DNA of 64,000 nucleotides from an uncultured Paracoccaceae bacterium (GTDB lineage: Bacteria; Pseudomonadota; Alphaproteobacteria; Rhodobacterales; Rhodobacteraceae), in assembly GCA_947488605.1 (NCBI GenBank), contig CANKZJ010000003.1:124001-188000 (forward strand), given 5' to 3'. The notes under the pieces were generated by a model that had not been told where the DNA came from, ran no database searches, and saw only the letters and a list, made by a program, of their open reading frames with translations. Below, piece by piece: positions 54,501 to 62,968 of this stretch. A program made the translations under genes and the position numbers. Numbering within the stretch: position 1 is the first letter of the stretch; each line of letters starts with the position of its first letter.

Positions 54501-55284
54501 TTGTGCTGCTATCGACGGTGAAATCGTCCCCAACTGTCGCAGAGCCGCCCACAATAGAGAACGGAATATTTTGTTCAGACACGACGTCACCGCTGATCCG
54601 AAGAGCGATCATGTTGCGGCCACTGTCCTCGGCATCAGCGCCTGTATCCGCGCTCAATTCCGCATAGGCGACGAGATCAAGTTCAATATTATCTAGGAAG
54701 TTGCCGTAAGACGCCGAATTCAGCGATCTGAATTGCAAACGATAGGTGCCTGTCGCACCGTTAAACACCGCAGTTCCAGCATTGCTTTGCCAGGTATTGT
54801 TGCGCGGCGCACTACTGGTACCAAGCGTCTGCACATTCGCACCCGTCAAGGTTGCAACTTCGTAACCCAGATTTTGGATCGCTGATCCACCGCCACTACG
54901 TGCACGGTGCCCGAATGACCAATTGAGTTGCTCACCATTATGCAGGCAAACTTCTTGATACACGCCTGTGGGGCTGCTCACGTTCAATTCGAGGAAATAA
55001 GACCCCTCTTGCGCAGGAACGCCAAGGAAGCCGGTCCGCCACGGCTCGATCCGGCCATTGGTCGAACGCCATCCGACGATCCTGCTGTCGGAGCCGATGT
55101 ATTGCGGACTGGGGGCATTGCGTTGAGGGCTGTAAAGCTCAAACCCTTGGTTAACGATTTCACGCTGCTGCGCTTGCAATGGAACAGCGCTTGTAGACAA
55201 GGCTAAGGCACCAAAGAGGGCACCAATTACCTTGCTACGCGTTACAATTTTGGAGTCGGTTTTAGACTGTCGAACAGTGAACAT
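51538..55284 (-). CDS. large outer-membrane protein: adhesin-like repeats, OmpA domain and autotransporter-like barrel
   Basis: 1248 residues. Signal peptide to about 39 (LSTSAVPLQAQQ). Order of domains: a carbohydrate-binding/DUF642-like module (about 42-205), a Calx-beta-like module with DDFTVDSSTITVP and NDSVDVVDETIEI, a cadherin/CshA-like module ending NSITYTIDDTSG, two DUF11-type repeats (AGDTVNYLFMAANTGNTAL; AGDVITYTLVATNDGDLTL) separated by a Thr/Asp-rich linker, an OmpA peptidoglycan-binding domain (about 830-930: RFASDSYFIDAG, IAGHTDSDASDAYN, GFGESRPIA, LNRRVEF), and a beta-barrel of about 260 residues ending in F-A-W. The barrel position and terminal aromatic residue suggest outer-membrane insertion. 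Strong terminator downstream; a CtrA-like dyad lies about 110-140 bp upstream of the start. Confidence 0.85.
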   Translation of the reverse strand: MFTVRQSKTDSKIVTRSKVIGALFGALALSTSAVPLQAQQREIVNQGFELYSPQRNAPSPQYIGSDSRIVGWRSTNGRIEPWRTGFLGVPAQEGSYFLELNVSSPTGVYQEVCLHNGEQLNWSFGHRARSGGGSAIQNLGYEVATLTGANVQTLGTSSAPRNNTWQSNAGTAVFNGATGTYRLQFRSLNSASYGNFLDNIELDLVAYAELSADTGADAEDSGRNMIALRISGDVVSEQNIPFSIVGGSATVGDDFTVDSSTITVPIGTYDGVSASSFIPLPITIINDSVDVVDETIEIQLGAFSSSSLQVASIACGTAPLVEAVYTITNDDIPPVAGDDGVTGVGLGTTAVITNIRDNDRDIDGTLANDTVNLIPPSGVTPQNIITDINGDVTSFLVPNEGTWTYDPVSGNVTFEPLPTFAGSPNSITYTIDDTSGVMSPEATISAAYVAAVPGIELIKSVSSVEDTNMSGVFGDAGDTVNYLFMAANTGNTALGGITVSDADLVALVGASTPPTQLAAFDGNLAIGEGLVTPVEIATASYVLDVTDIANGGVTNTADVTATAVARDVFGNPLPLVELDDVDPATDRSDSGSEPAIDQTDGDTTDIADPSGTNSDGTPGNDTEEPTVLALSAMTAQVSLVKTGVASVDRGQNTSVTDAGDVITYTLVATNDGDLTLTNVAITSDTLSLGADGSGAETDLTSAVTFVSSSGADPLINTIAPGESATFTAQYVILDAAAEAGGVSNSAVVSGQLPSGMIITGATSAPAVTTVQPSVDIEVIEEILSNDLLLTTAILSSNASAISRGAADRLRTSHGQACGQAINDVLQANPVRFASDSYFIDAGNSAVLDEITRILGQCAGSSFLIAGHTDSDASDAYNTVLSQNRVDAVRDALAMRGVSVDRLQTQGFGESRPIATNATEEGQALNRRVEFIQLDADVEAAPGCGEANNTNRTLNGAANEQGASLNGNFASSGYDCVTGTYSEFWSELNVTHDDDSGTLGVLSFGGLRERQANNALFGQFVEGYVSKYDVVRDDAEGTINGVGIHAGVYGAHGAESGLILSYYGSAAVGRHAFEINAGDDADGSYTYAGVFVGGAIGGEQTLDNLTIKPRVGLDLAYAETIGSEISVADVELDIDPATYARGFVELGISRSMDRGTFDFTPRLFCSVNGNASANDCGLGASFNYATLVDAEGAQWDMTFDYEQMSNRQSASIAVARSQIIFDDLGVSKSSFRATRTGALQAEQTVEFAW

Positions 55285-55389
55285 TTTTAACTCGGATACT
55301 ATTTAAAACACAGACCAACACGGCCTTACACGTCATCGGGTAAGTGTGAAATAAGACCAAAAAAAGGTGAGACAGTCGCAGCCTATACT

Positions 55390-55423
55390 AAAGTTAGGTT
55401 TTCCTTAACTTTTCAAAGTTAAC
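55390..55423. promoter_or_regulatory. repeated dyad region with CtrA-like boxes
   Basis: Three arms alternate: AAAGTTA (55390-55396), TAACTTT (55406-55412) and AAAGTTAA (55415-55422), ending in GTTAAC. Within it GTTAGGTTTTCCTTAAC (55393-55409) matches the dyad at 36163-36179 in 13 of 17 positions plus the C before TTAAC, and contains TTAG-N7-TTAAC. It lies between the OmpA-type gene start and the end of urtE, so it could be an operator for the former or end structure for the latter. The rest of the 55285-55575 gap shows nothing. Confidence 0.35.
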
Positions 55424-55575
55424 GCGCGGAAATTTTACACAAATTGTACATTAGCGATGCCGCGAGCGTAAGATTCTGCGAATCTGCTATTGGCCAAAAC
55501 GGACTGTTCAGGTGCATAAAGCCCGTAAGGATGGGTCATGACAGGCTCTGTCTGGCCGCAATCCCGCTAGGAATA

Positions 55576-56271
55576 TCAGAGCGCCAGATCATCCATTAGC
55601 GCTTGCTTGCTATATGCGCTTTTAGTTGCCGTTCGCTTGACCCGACCTTGCTCCATCACGGTAAATGTGTCGGCGATACGATACGCAAAATCAGCATTCT
55701 GTTCGACCAAAACGATGGCCATCTCACCTTGATCACGAAGGGTTTCAAGGGCGTCGCCAATTTGCTGGATCACATTGGGCTGAATGCCCTCGGTCGGCTC
55801 ATCCAGCAACAAGACCCTAGGCTTGGTAATCAAGGCACGCGCAATCGCGAGTTGCTGTTGCTGCCCACCAGAAAGGTCGCCACCACGTCGCGATTGCATC
55901 TCGCGCAGGACCGGAAACAGGTCAAAGACAAACTCTGGGATCGTGTGATCAGACTTTGGCAAACAGGCGAACCCGGTCTCGAGGTTCTCAAGAACCGTCA
56001 TCATCGGAAAGACCTCGCGCCCTTGCGGCACATAGGCGATCCCCGCACGCGCCGCATGGTAAGCCGATGATAACTGCACTGGTGCGCCCGCGACACTTGC
56101 GGCGCCACCAGCAATCGGGTGCCGCCCTGAGATGGCTTTTAAAAGGCTGGTTTTGCCAACACCATTGTTGCCCATCACGGCAGTGATCTTGCCAACTTCC
56201 GCTTCCAGCGAAATATCGAACAGGATCTGGCTTTGACCATATTTGAGGTCAATGTTTCGGACATCAAGCAT
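55576..56271 (-). CDS. urtE: urea ABC transporter ATP-binding protein UrtE
   Basis: LivF-like ATPase of 231 residues. Walker A VMGNNGVGKTSLLKAI, Q-loop YVPQGREVFPMMTVLENL, signature DLSGGQQQQLAIARAL, Walker B VLLLDEPTEGIQPN and H-loop IVLVEQNADFAYRIAD. ATG 56271 is chosen because it starts the family core (MLDVRNIDLKYG); it overlaps urtD by 8 bp. Last gene of the urea transporter operon. The REV-FP-M-M-T segment and gene order separate it from leucine transporters. Confidence 0.95.
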   Translation of the reverse strand: MLDVRNIDLKYGQSQILFDISLEAEVGKITAVMGNNGVGKTSLLKAISGRHPIAGGAASVAGAPVQLSSAYHAARAGIAYVPQGREVFPMMTVLENLETGFACLPKSDHTIPEFVFDLFPVLREMQSRRGGDLSGGQQQQLAIARALITKPRVLLLDEPTEGIQPNVIQQIGDALETLRDQGEMAIVLVEQNADFAYRIADTFTVMEQGRVKRTATKSAYSKQALMDDLAL

Positions 56272-57013
56272 GCGCGCGCCCCAGATAGACGTCGATAACC
56301 GTCTGGTTCGATGTGACGTGATCAAGGCTGCCCTCGGCTAAGACCGCCCCTTCATGAAGTACGGTTACCTTGCAATCCAGCCTGCGAACGAACTCCATAT
56401 CATGCTCGACGACCACAACCGCGCGGGTCTTGGCGGCTTCCTTGAGGATATCCGTTGTCTTTTCGCGCTCTTCGGGCGTCATTCCGGCGGCAGGCTCATC
56501 AACCAGCATCAGCCGGGGTTCCTGTGCCAAGAGCATTCCAATTTCCAACCATTGTTTTTGTCCGTGGCTCAACTCTCCGGCGACACGGGTAAGGCTGTCC
56601 AAAAGGCCAATTTGATCGGCGACCGCCTCAATGCGTTCGGCATTCGGCTTGGTCTTTTTATGCATCAGCACGGCAAAGGGCCCCCGCGGCGTTTTGAGCG
56701 CCATTGCAAGGTTCTGCCGCACGGTTTGCGCCTCAAACACTGTTGGTTTCTGGAATTTCCGACCAATTCCTTCACGCGCGATTTGGCTTTCAGACATGCC
56801 AAGCAACGAAACGTTTCTATCGCCCCAGATCACAGTCCCTTCATCCGGCTTTGTCTTGCCAGTCACGATATCCATGAACGTCGTCTTTCCCGCGCCATTG
56901 GGGCCAATGATCGCGCGCAGCTCGGACTTGGCAAAGTTGATCGACAGGTTGTTGATCGCCCGAAATCCGTCAAAGGTGACGGTCACGCCGGACACTTCCA
57001 AAAGCATGCTCAT
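56264..57013 (-). CDS. urtD: urea ABC transporter ATP-binding protein UrtD
   Basis: LivG-like ATPase of 249 residues. Walker A IIGPNGAGKTTFMDIV, the LivG/UrtD-type GIGRKFQKPTVFEAQTVRQN Q-loop segment, signature ELSHGQKQWLEIGMLLAQ (the H in place of G is normal for UrtD), Walker B LMLVDEPAAGMTPEE and H-loop VVVEHDMEFVRRL. The start overlaps the urtC stop by 4 bp (ATGA). Second ATPase of the UrtDE pair on the cytoplasmic face. Confidence 0.95.
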   Translation of the reverse strand: MSMLLEVSGVTVTFDGFRAINNLSINFAKSELRAIIGPNGAGKTTFMDIVTGKTKPDEGTVIWGDRNVSLLGMSESQIAREGIGRKFQKPTVFEAQTVRQNLAMALKTPRGPFAVLMHKKTKPNAERIEAVADQIGLLDSLTRVAGELSHGQKQWLEIGMLLAQEPRLMLVDEPAAGMTPEEREKTTDILKEAAKTRAVVVVEHDMEFVRRLDCKVTVLHEGAVLAEGSLDHVTSNQTVIDVYLGRAHA

Positions 57014-58176
57014 GATTGCTTCCTCACCAGCAGATCAAACAAACCGCCGATACCTTTGGGGAAAAACAATGTGACGGCAACGAATGACAGACCCAGCAGG
57101 ACAAGCCACCAATCGGTCCATTGCACGACATAGAACCCGAGATTGATGTCTGGCGCACCGCCACCTGTGAACCAGCTGGACAAAAGCGACACAAACGCCG
57201 CACCGATCACAGCACCATAAAGCCGTCCGCGCCCGCCGATGGCGACCCAAACTGCGAGGTAAATCGATGCGATGGGCGCAATTTCACCGGGATTAATAAT
57301 GCCAGCCTGCGGATAATAGAGCGCACCTGCAATGCCCGCGACAACCGCCGTGGCGGTAAAGATAAAGAGCTTATAGCTTTCCACATGATAACCCAAAAAC
57401 CGCACCCGGGCCTCATTGTCACGAATGCCCTTCACAACGCTGCCCATCTTGCCGGACACGATCCACGCAAAGAAAATATATCCTGCTGCAAGCGCCAGCG
57501 CGGATGCGATAAAGAAGATGACGGAGATAACCGCTTGTGATGTGTTTTCGAAACCGGGGATGTTTTGCAGACCCGACAATCCGTTGTTGCCGCGTAGACC
57601 ACTGTCGTTCTGAAACAGATACAACGCCAAAGCCAAGGTCATCGCTTGCGTCAGGATCGACAAATAGACCCCTGTGACACGCGAACGGAAGGCAAGCCAA
57701 CCAAAGACCAAGGCAAGCAGTCCGGGGACAAGAACTACCATTAATAGTTGCAGGAACAGATTGTCCGCAAATGCCCAAATCCACGGAAACTCGGAACTGC
57801 CAACAACGCCAAATATCTGATTGCCAATTGCGTCCGATACCTCGGCCGACGTTGGCGGAATTGGCTGCCCGGCGAGGCTTTCAATCACGATGCCTTCGGT
57901 ACGTGCATACATCAGCCACATGCCAATCGCGTAACCACCGATCCCGAAAAACGCAAAATGGCCCAACGACAAGATCCCGCAATATCCCCAGACCACATCC
58001 ATCGCGATAGCAACAAGACAAAGGCAAAGCGTCTTACCCAGCGTTTTCACGAATGAGGTAGAGATCAAGCCGACGCCTGTGACCTCGGACAACAAGGTCA
58101 CAACGACAGTGAAAACTGCCAAGACAGCAATGAACCAAAGGACCGATGGGTTTTCAGCGAGAAACGATTTACGCAT
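57010..58176 (-). CDS. urtC: urea ABC transporter permease UrtC
   Basis: LivM-like permease of 388 residues with about ten membrane helices. Typical blocks are CLVAIAMDVVWGYCGILSLGHFAFFGIGGYAIGMWL (in part), FAFSNRVTGVYL-like AFRSRVTGVYLSILTQAMTL, NDSGLRGNNGLSG, VKGIRDNEARVRFLGYHVESYK and GALYYPQAGIINPGEIAPIASI. The NDSGxxGNNGL and PxxSI parts are characteristic of UrtC. It starts 3 bp after the urtB stop and forms the inner-membrane channel with UrtB. Confidence 0.96.
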   Translation of the reverse strand: MRKSFLAENPSVLWFIAVLAVFTVVVTLLSEVTGVGLISTSFVKTLGKTLCLCLVAIAMDVVWGYCGILSLGHFAFFGIGGYAIGMWLMYARTEGIVIESLAGQPIPPTSAEVSDAIGNQIFGVVGSSEFPWIWAFADNLFLQLLMVVLVPGLLALVFGWLAFRSRVTGVYLSILTQAMTLALALYLFQNDSGLRGNNGLSGLQNIPGFENTSQAVISVIFFIASALALAAGYIFFAWIVSGKMGSVVKGIRDNEARVRFLGYHVESYKLFIFTATAVVAGIAGALYYPQAGIINPGEIAPIASIYLAVWVAIGGRGRLYGAVIGAAFVSLLSSWFTGGGAPDINLGFYVVQWTDWWLVLLGLSFVAVTLFFPKGIGGLFDLLVRKQS

Positions 58177-58179
58177 GAT

Positions 58180-60123
58180 TTAATCCGCCGCCGCCCGGCC
58201 TTTGAGGGCGACAATACCCTTGGGCCGGAACTGAATGAACAGGATAATAAACAGGATCATGTAGGTCTGTGCTGCCAAAGTATTGGACGGGTTCAACCAT
58301 TCGATCCCCTTTTGCAGGAAGCCAATCAACGACGCCCCAGCGAGCGTGCCCCAGACGTTCCCAACTCCACCCACGACAACAGTCATAAAGCTTTGGACGA
58401 TGTAATCTGCACCCATCTCGGACGTGACTTTTGCATAGAGGCCAATAGCGACACCCGCGATCCCCGCGATGCCGGAACCAAGCCCGAAGGTCAGCATGTT
58501 AATGCGATCCGGGTTGATGCCCATTGACGCCGCCATACCAGGGTTTTGTGTCACAGCGCGCACCTCAAGCCCTAACCGGGTGCGTTTAAGCACGAACAAG
58601 ATCAAGGTCAGAAAGATCAGCGCCAAGACGAAAATCGCGATGCGGATGTAGCTGATCGCGATCACGTCGTTGAACACCAGCGCCCCATCCAGCCATTCAG
58701 GCGAAGTCAGCGGACGGGCTTGCGTGCCAAAGATATTCTTGGCCAACTGCTGCAGCGCAATTGAGATACCAAACGTGGCCAGCAGGGTCTCCAAAGGCCG
58801 ATGGTACAGATGCCGGATCACCAGCCGCTCCATTGTAACACCGGCGCCAAAGGTGATGGCAAAGGCCAGCGGCAAAGCAATGATGATCGACAGCGTGTAG
58901 TCGGGCACAAACTGCTGCACGACAAAACCCGTGTAGGCCCCCATCATGATAAACTCGCCATGCGCCATGTTGATCACGCCCATCACGCCAAAGGTGATAG
59001 CGAGACCGATTGCTGCAAGAAAGTAGATCGACGCAAGCGAAAGAGCGTCCAGCCCAAGATCAACGGCCTGGCTCATTGCGACTTTGGTTTCAATGTCGGT
59101 GAGGGCTGTTCGCGCAGCATCTGTGATTGCCGGATTAGGCTCTGCGTATTGCAGATAGAAAGTATGGGCGGCAATCGCATCGGCCTGCGCAGTCTCATTC
59201 ACACGCGGCGGCGCGATGCCTTCGCCAGCCAGCATGTCATACGCAAGCGCGCGGCCCGCGTCGGTATCAAGAGAGGCCACAGGAATGCCGCCCACTTCAT
59301 CACCATTGATATTAGTGACGAGCGCGTCGCGGATTTGCGATTTTGTAACCAGCGGCGGGGCTAATTCTGCGACAACCAGACGCGCATAAGCTTCGGTTGG
59401 TGTAAGGTCCGTACCCACGACCAAGACTTGCGCCACATTCGCGCCATCAGGCACGGTCGCCGCCACCTGAGCATCTGTTGCAAGTATAGTGTTCAAGACG
59501 CCGCGCACATCAACCGACAGATCACCGGACAGATCATTGATTGCCACGATCCGCGCGTCCGCAGTTTCGGCAAACAACGCCCCGAGCATTCCTGCAAGGC
59601 GGGTCTTTATTTCTTTTAGAACAGGATCGGTTTCGCCATCAATTGACCCAATAAGAGGAGCGCGTTGGCTGGCGTCCATAGTACGGGCAATTGCATCGAC
59701 GGCTGTCCGCCGCTTTGCAATATCAGGGTCAGAAAGTTGGAATTGAACCAACGCATCACCGATGGCACGGCGCACACCCCCGTTGGGACGAGTTTCGGTC
59801 AGGTCTGCGTCATCGACCTGCGTAAAGACCTCACCTGTATCCAGATCCGTCAGGGTTATCGCATCACCGTCTTCGGCGGCGCGGTAGAACAGGCCATCGC
59901 TTCCAAGCTGCACAATCTCGCGGTCACGCCACGCCTCAAGAAAGGGCAGCGCCTGCGGCAAACCACTTGCAACAAGGTCGTCCAAAACCACGCCGACGCT
60001 ACGGCGACCTGGTTTAAGAACCTCGTCTTGGTGGGTTTGAAGGATGTCCTGCAAAGTCTGTGCCGCAGCTGTGGTGGGCACCATAAGGCATAGCATCAAG
60101 GCCAGGGAAAGCATTCGCAGCAT
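58180..60123 (-). CDS. urtB: urea ABC transporter permease UrtB
   Basis: Permease of about 647 residues, with a signal-like N-terminus (MLRMLSLALMLCLMVPTTAAAQ) and a soluble extension of about 350 residues before the LivH-like membrane domain (SIYFLAAIGLAITFGVMGVINMAHGEFIM onwards, given in part; EWLNPSNTLAAQTYMILFII at the end). The extension is common in proteobacterial UrtB. ATG 60123 is used because it gives the signal; ATG 60114 is an alternative and neither has a strong ribosome site. An ORF start further upstream lies inside the urtA-urtB gap and overlaps urtA. Downstream genes urtC, D and E follow at once. Confidence 0.94.
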   Translation of the reverse strand: MLRMLSLALMLCLMVPTTAAAQTLQDILQTHQDEVLKPGRRSVGVVLDDLVASGLPQALPFLEAWRDREIVQLGSDGLFYRAAEDGDAITLTDLDTGEVFTQVDDADLTETRPNGGVRRAIGDALVQFQLSDPDIAKRRTAVDAIARTMDASQRAPLIGSIDGETDPVLKEIKTRLAGMLGALFAETADARIVAINDLSGDLSVDVRGVLNTILATDAQVAATVPDGANVAQVLVVGTDLTPTEAYARLVVAELAPPLVTKSQIRDALVTNINGDEVGGIPVASLDTDAGRALAYDMLAGEGIAPPRVNETAQADAIAAHTFYLQYAEPNPAITDAARTALTDIETKVAMSQAVDLGLDALSLASIYFLAAIGLAITFGVMGVINMAHGEFIMMGAYTGFVVQQFVPDYTLSIIIALPLAFAITFGAGVTMERLVIRHLYHRPLETLLATFGISIALQQLAKNIFGTQARPLTSPEWLDGALVFNDVIAISYIRIAIFVLALIFLTLILFVLKRTRLGLEVRAVTQNPGMAASMGINPDRINMLTFGLGSGIAGIAGVAIGLYAKVTSEMGADYIVQSFMTVVVGGVGNVWGTLAGASLIGFLQKGIEWLNPSNTLAAQTYMILFIILFIQFRPKGIVALKGRAAAD

Positions 60124-60191
60124 GGGTATTTTGGCCGATCTATTCAGGTCGTCGCAGCACGGGACGCAATGCGCCCCGTGCCAGATTGTTC

Positions 60192-61472
60192 TTAGTAGTT
60201 CGATGTCAGCTGAACGCAGGTTTCGGTTTCGGTGTTGTACATACCGCAACCCAATTCCTGCCAATCAGATGTCAGGATCGCTGACTCTGGCAGGTAATCT
60301 GTCCATGCATCGCCTGGAACTTCGGTGGTCTGGCTGACAATGTCGAATTGACCGTCGGCAGTGATTTCACCGATCAGAACAGGCTTGGCGAGGTGATGGT
60401 TTGGCAGCATCACAGCCGTACCACCGGTCAGGTTCGGGAACTCTTGACCGTACATCGCTTCGCGCACTGCATCGACGTCAGTCGTGCCTGCCTCGGTTAC
60501 CGCGTTCACCCACATGTTGAAGCCGATAAAGTGCGCCTCCATTGGGTCGTTGGTCACACGGTCTTCGCCCATCTTGGCTTTCCATGCTGCAATCCACTCG
60601 TCATTCAACTCGGATTCAGCGGACTGGAAGTAGTTCCAAGCGGCCAAGTGACCGACAAGATCGGATGTGTCGAGCCCGGAAAGCTCTTCTTCACCGACCG
60701 AAAACGCTACAACTGGTAGGTCATCCGCAGAAACACCAGCCGCGGCCAGTTCTTTGTAAAAACCAATGTTCGCGTCACCATTGATGGTCGAGATCACGCC
60801 AACCTGCTTGCCGTCTGCACCCAGTGCGACAACGTCCGCCACAATCGTCGCCCAGTCAGAGTGACCAAACGGCGTGTAGTTCACGAAGATGTCTTCTGCC
60901 GGAATACCCTTTTGTTGCAGATAGCTTTCGAGAATGTTGTTCGTTGTGCGTGGATAGACATAGTCAGTGCCAAGCAGGGCAAACTTCTCGACGCCCAACT
61001 CTTCAAGGAAATAATCCGTCGCAGGGATGGCTTGCTGGTTTGGCGCTGCACCTGTGTAGAACACGTTACGCGAGCTTTCTTCGCCCTCGTACTGCACCGG
61101 GTAGAACATCAAGCCGTTCAGCTCTTCCAAGACAGGCAAAGCAGATTTCCGGCTAACGGATGTCCAGCTGCCAAAGATGACGTCGACTTCGCTGACTGTC
61201 AGCAATTCGCGGGCTTTTTCTGCAAACAGTGGCCAGTCAGACGCCGGGTCGACGACAACTGCTTCAATCTCGCATCCCAACAGTCCGCCAGCGGCGTTTT
61301 GGTTTTCAATCAGCAGCTCAACAGTGTCTTTGAGCGTCGTTTCAGAAATAGCCATCGTGCCGGACAGCGAGTGTAGTACGCCCACTTTAATCGGGTCAGC
61401 ACATTCAGCAGCGGCCATAGCGGTAGTGCCCAGCAGGGCGGTCAATGCAAATGCAGAGGTTTTAAAGGTCAT
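60192..61472 (-). CDS. urtA: urea ABC transporter substrate-binding protein UrtA
   Basis: Periplasmic urea receptor of 426 residues, first gene of the operon. Signal peptide MTFKTSAFALTALLGTTAMAAA, then the UrtA family opening DPIKVGVLHSLSGTMAISET, and conserved VVVDPASDWPLFAEKA, FGSWTSVSRKSALPVLEEL, FYPVQYEGEESSRNVFYTGAAPNQQ (in part) and DYVYPRTTNNILESYL. ATG 61472 begins this signal. Upstream is a 297-bp gap. Urease genes are not in the window. Expression is expected to follow nitrogen supply, but no NtrC site or sigma-54 promoter was recognised. Confidence 0.97.
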   Translation of the reverse strand: MTFKTSAFALTALLGTTAMAAAECADPIKVGVLHSLSGTMAISETTLKDTVELLIENQNAAGGLLGCEIEAVVVDPASDWPLFAEKARELLTVSEVDVIFGSWTSVSRKSALPVLEELNGLMFYPVQYEGEESSRNVFYTGAAPNQQAIPATDYFLEELGVEKFALLGTDYVYPRTTNNILESYLQQKGIPAEDIFVNYTPFGHSDWATIVADVVALGADGKQVGVISTINGDANIGFYKELAAAGVSADDLPVVAFSVGEEELSGLDTSDLVGHLAAWNYFQSAESELNDEWIAAWKAKMGEDRVTNDPMEAHFIGFNMWVNAVTEAGTTDVDAVREAMYGQEFPNLTGGTAVMLPNHHLAKPVLIGEITADGQFDIVSQTTEVPGDAWTDYLPESAILTSDWQELGCGMYNTETETCVQLTSNY

Positions 61473-61769
61473 AGTTCGTAGGTCCCCGTTGTCGCTGCGG
61501 GGGGTCGAAATGGCGTCAGTGCCACTTTCCAACCATGCGCCAACCAAATAGGCAGGACCCGCAACAGTGATGTTGTAGTCGCGTGAAGGGAGCTATCTGC
61601 CAGGATGACCCTTCGCGCGGCGTTAATGCCTTAGTAGGCATCGGTACTTGGCGACAACGGGGCACGAAGCGCCAGTTTTCAGGCTTTTGCAGAAGTGTAA
61701 TCGAATAGGCGCGCCCAATAGAGCGCCGTAATTATGCGCAATCGCCTAATTATGCACCGAAATTGAAAT
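61473..61769. other. urtA upstream gap with a short direct repeat
   Basis: No gene found. The 9-mer TAATTATGC occurs twice, at 61729-61737 and 61747-61755, with an 18-bp period, which could place two regulator subunits on nearly the same face of the helix. I searched by eye for TGGCAC-N5-TTGC and did not find it. The repeats are nearer the end of the ICMT-like gene than urtA. Confidence 0.3.
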
Positions 61770-62606
61770 TCAGCGCTGCGCACGATCTACGCGTTTGCCA
61801 TAAAAGCGACCTCGTGAAGGAATCGCATAAGGCACCTGATCTTGGTACTGGGCAAATCGTGCACCGTATCTTTTGGCAAAGCGCCGTTCTTTCAGGCGTG
61901 GGGCGAGCAGACAATAAGATGTCAGGCTGATCGCAAGGAATAATTGATCGGGCGTCCAGACTGGCACGGTCCATAGCGTCAGCGCAAAGGCCACATAGAT
62001 TGGTTGTCGCACAAACCGAAAGAGCCCGGCTGTTGGCATATCAGGAAACACGGGCTTGATATTTTGCGCCAAAGACATCCATCCCAAGGCACCTGATTGC
62101 ACCTCAGCACCTGCGTCATAGCTCGCCTTGATCAGCAAAAGCCATGATGCAGCGTAGAGCGCACAGATCACTGCAAATACCCACCCCTCTGCTTGCCACC
62201 AAATGATGCCGCTTGGCGTCCATAATACAAAGAGCGCAAAAAGCTGAACGGAGGCGATAGTCGCATAGGTCGTTGTGGATAGCGTGGCGCCGTATTGCGC
62301 AGGCGCGAGCCGTGCCAAGTATTTGCGCCCGCGGTCACCGAGTAAAAGAGAATGCATCAACGGAAACTGCACGATCAAAGCGGCATTGGCGAAGATCGAC
62401 CACGGGTGCGGGACAGACCCCAAACTTTTGCTCATCCCAAAGAACATCGCCCCGATCATTGCGAGCACCGCTGCGCCAAAGATCAAATGACACGCGATTC
62501 CGTACACAAAAGCCGTCACGATCCGCCGTCGACCGGGAGGCGGACGCAATGTACCCAGCGCCAAAGCCAAGATACGCGTCAGGGGAGAAGGCGTTTTCGT
62601 TTTCAT
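61770..62606 (-). CDS. isoprenylcysteine methyltransferase/NnrU-like integral membrane protein
   Basis: 278 residues with about six membrane helices. The C-terminal part carries the ICMT/PEMT-like pattern FRFVRQPIYVAFALTLWTVP (the R-x-P-x-Y motif), then PRLKERRFAKRYGARFAQYQ, in which E-E-R/ER..F...YG..Y.Q-x-V-P is the conserved cofactor-binding segment. The first half is hydrophobic with a loop VQFPLMHSLLLGDRGRKYLARLAP, as in NnrU/mthA-type proteins. It is likely a membrane methyltransferase, substrate unknown. It stands between urtA and a divergent small gene. Confidence 0.8.
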   Translation of the reverse strand: MKTKTPSPLTRILALALGTLRPPPGRRRIVTAFVYGIACHLIFGAAVLAMIGAMFFGMSKSLGSVPHPWSIFANAALIVQFPLMHSLLLGDRGRKYLARLAPAQYGATLSTTTYATIASVQLFALFVLWTPSGIIWWQAEGWVFAVICALYAASWLLLIKASYDAGAEVQSGALGWMSLAQNIKPVFPDMPTAGLFRFVRQPIYVAFALTLWTVPVWTPDQLFLAISLTSYCLLAPRLKERRFAKRYGARFAQYQDQVPYAIPSRGRFYGKRVDRAQR

Positions 62607-62699
62607 TTAGCGAAGTTAGCGCGCGGTCATGCCAAGACGACTGGCTTTGACGAATGGTCGCGGCTTGCATTGCGCCGAATGCCAGCTAAGTCGCATGAT

Positions 62700-62915
62700 A
62701 TGACGCAAAAGCCAGACCTGCCCCCCGAACACATCAGCGAAGTCGTGCAAATGGCGCTCTCTGATCATGTGAGCTTTAGTGATATTCAGCGCGAGTATGG
62801 CCTTGGTGAAAAAGACGTTAAAGCCTTGATGCGTGAAAACCTGAAAACCGGAAGCTACCGCGCCTGGCGCAAACGTGTCCGCGATTTTGGCGATCGACGG
62901 GCGCATTACAAATAG
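62700..62915 (+). CDS. DUF2805/TIGR03643-type small protein
   Basis: 71 residues. The body ISEVVQMALSDHVSFSDIQREYGL, KDVKALMRENLKTGSYRAWRKRV is the short helix-turn-helix-like pattern of the TIGR03643/DUF2805 family, whose function is unknown. No ribosome site stands out before ATG 62700; an in-frame ATG at 62676 is possible. Divergent from the methyltransferase-like gene. Confidence 0.8.
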   Translation: MTQKPDLPPEHISEVVQMALSDHVSFSDIQREYGLGEKDVKALMRENLKTGSYRAWRKRVRDFGDRRAHYK

Positions 62916-62968
62916 CTGCCCCCTATGAAAAAGCTGGCAACGCAGCCGTGCACCGCTAACTCCTTCAT

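Noticed and set aside
38929-55423. A tRNA-bounded integrative island
   Set aside because: I looked for a second copy of the tRNA 3' end on the right side and for an integrase and found neither; the location next to tRNA-Leu alone does not prove integration.
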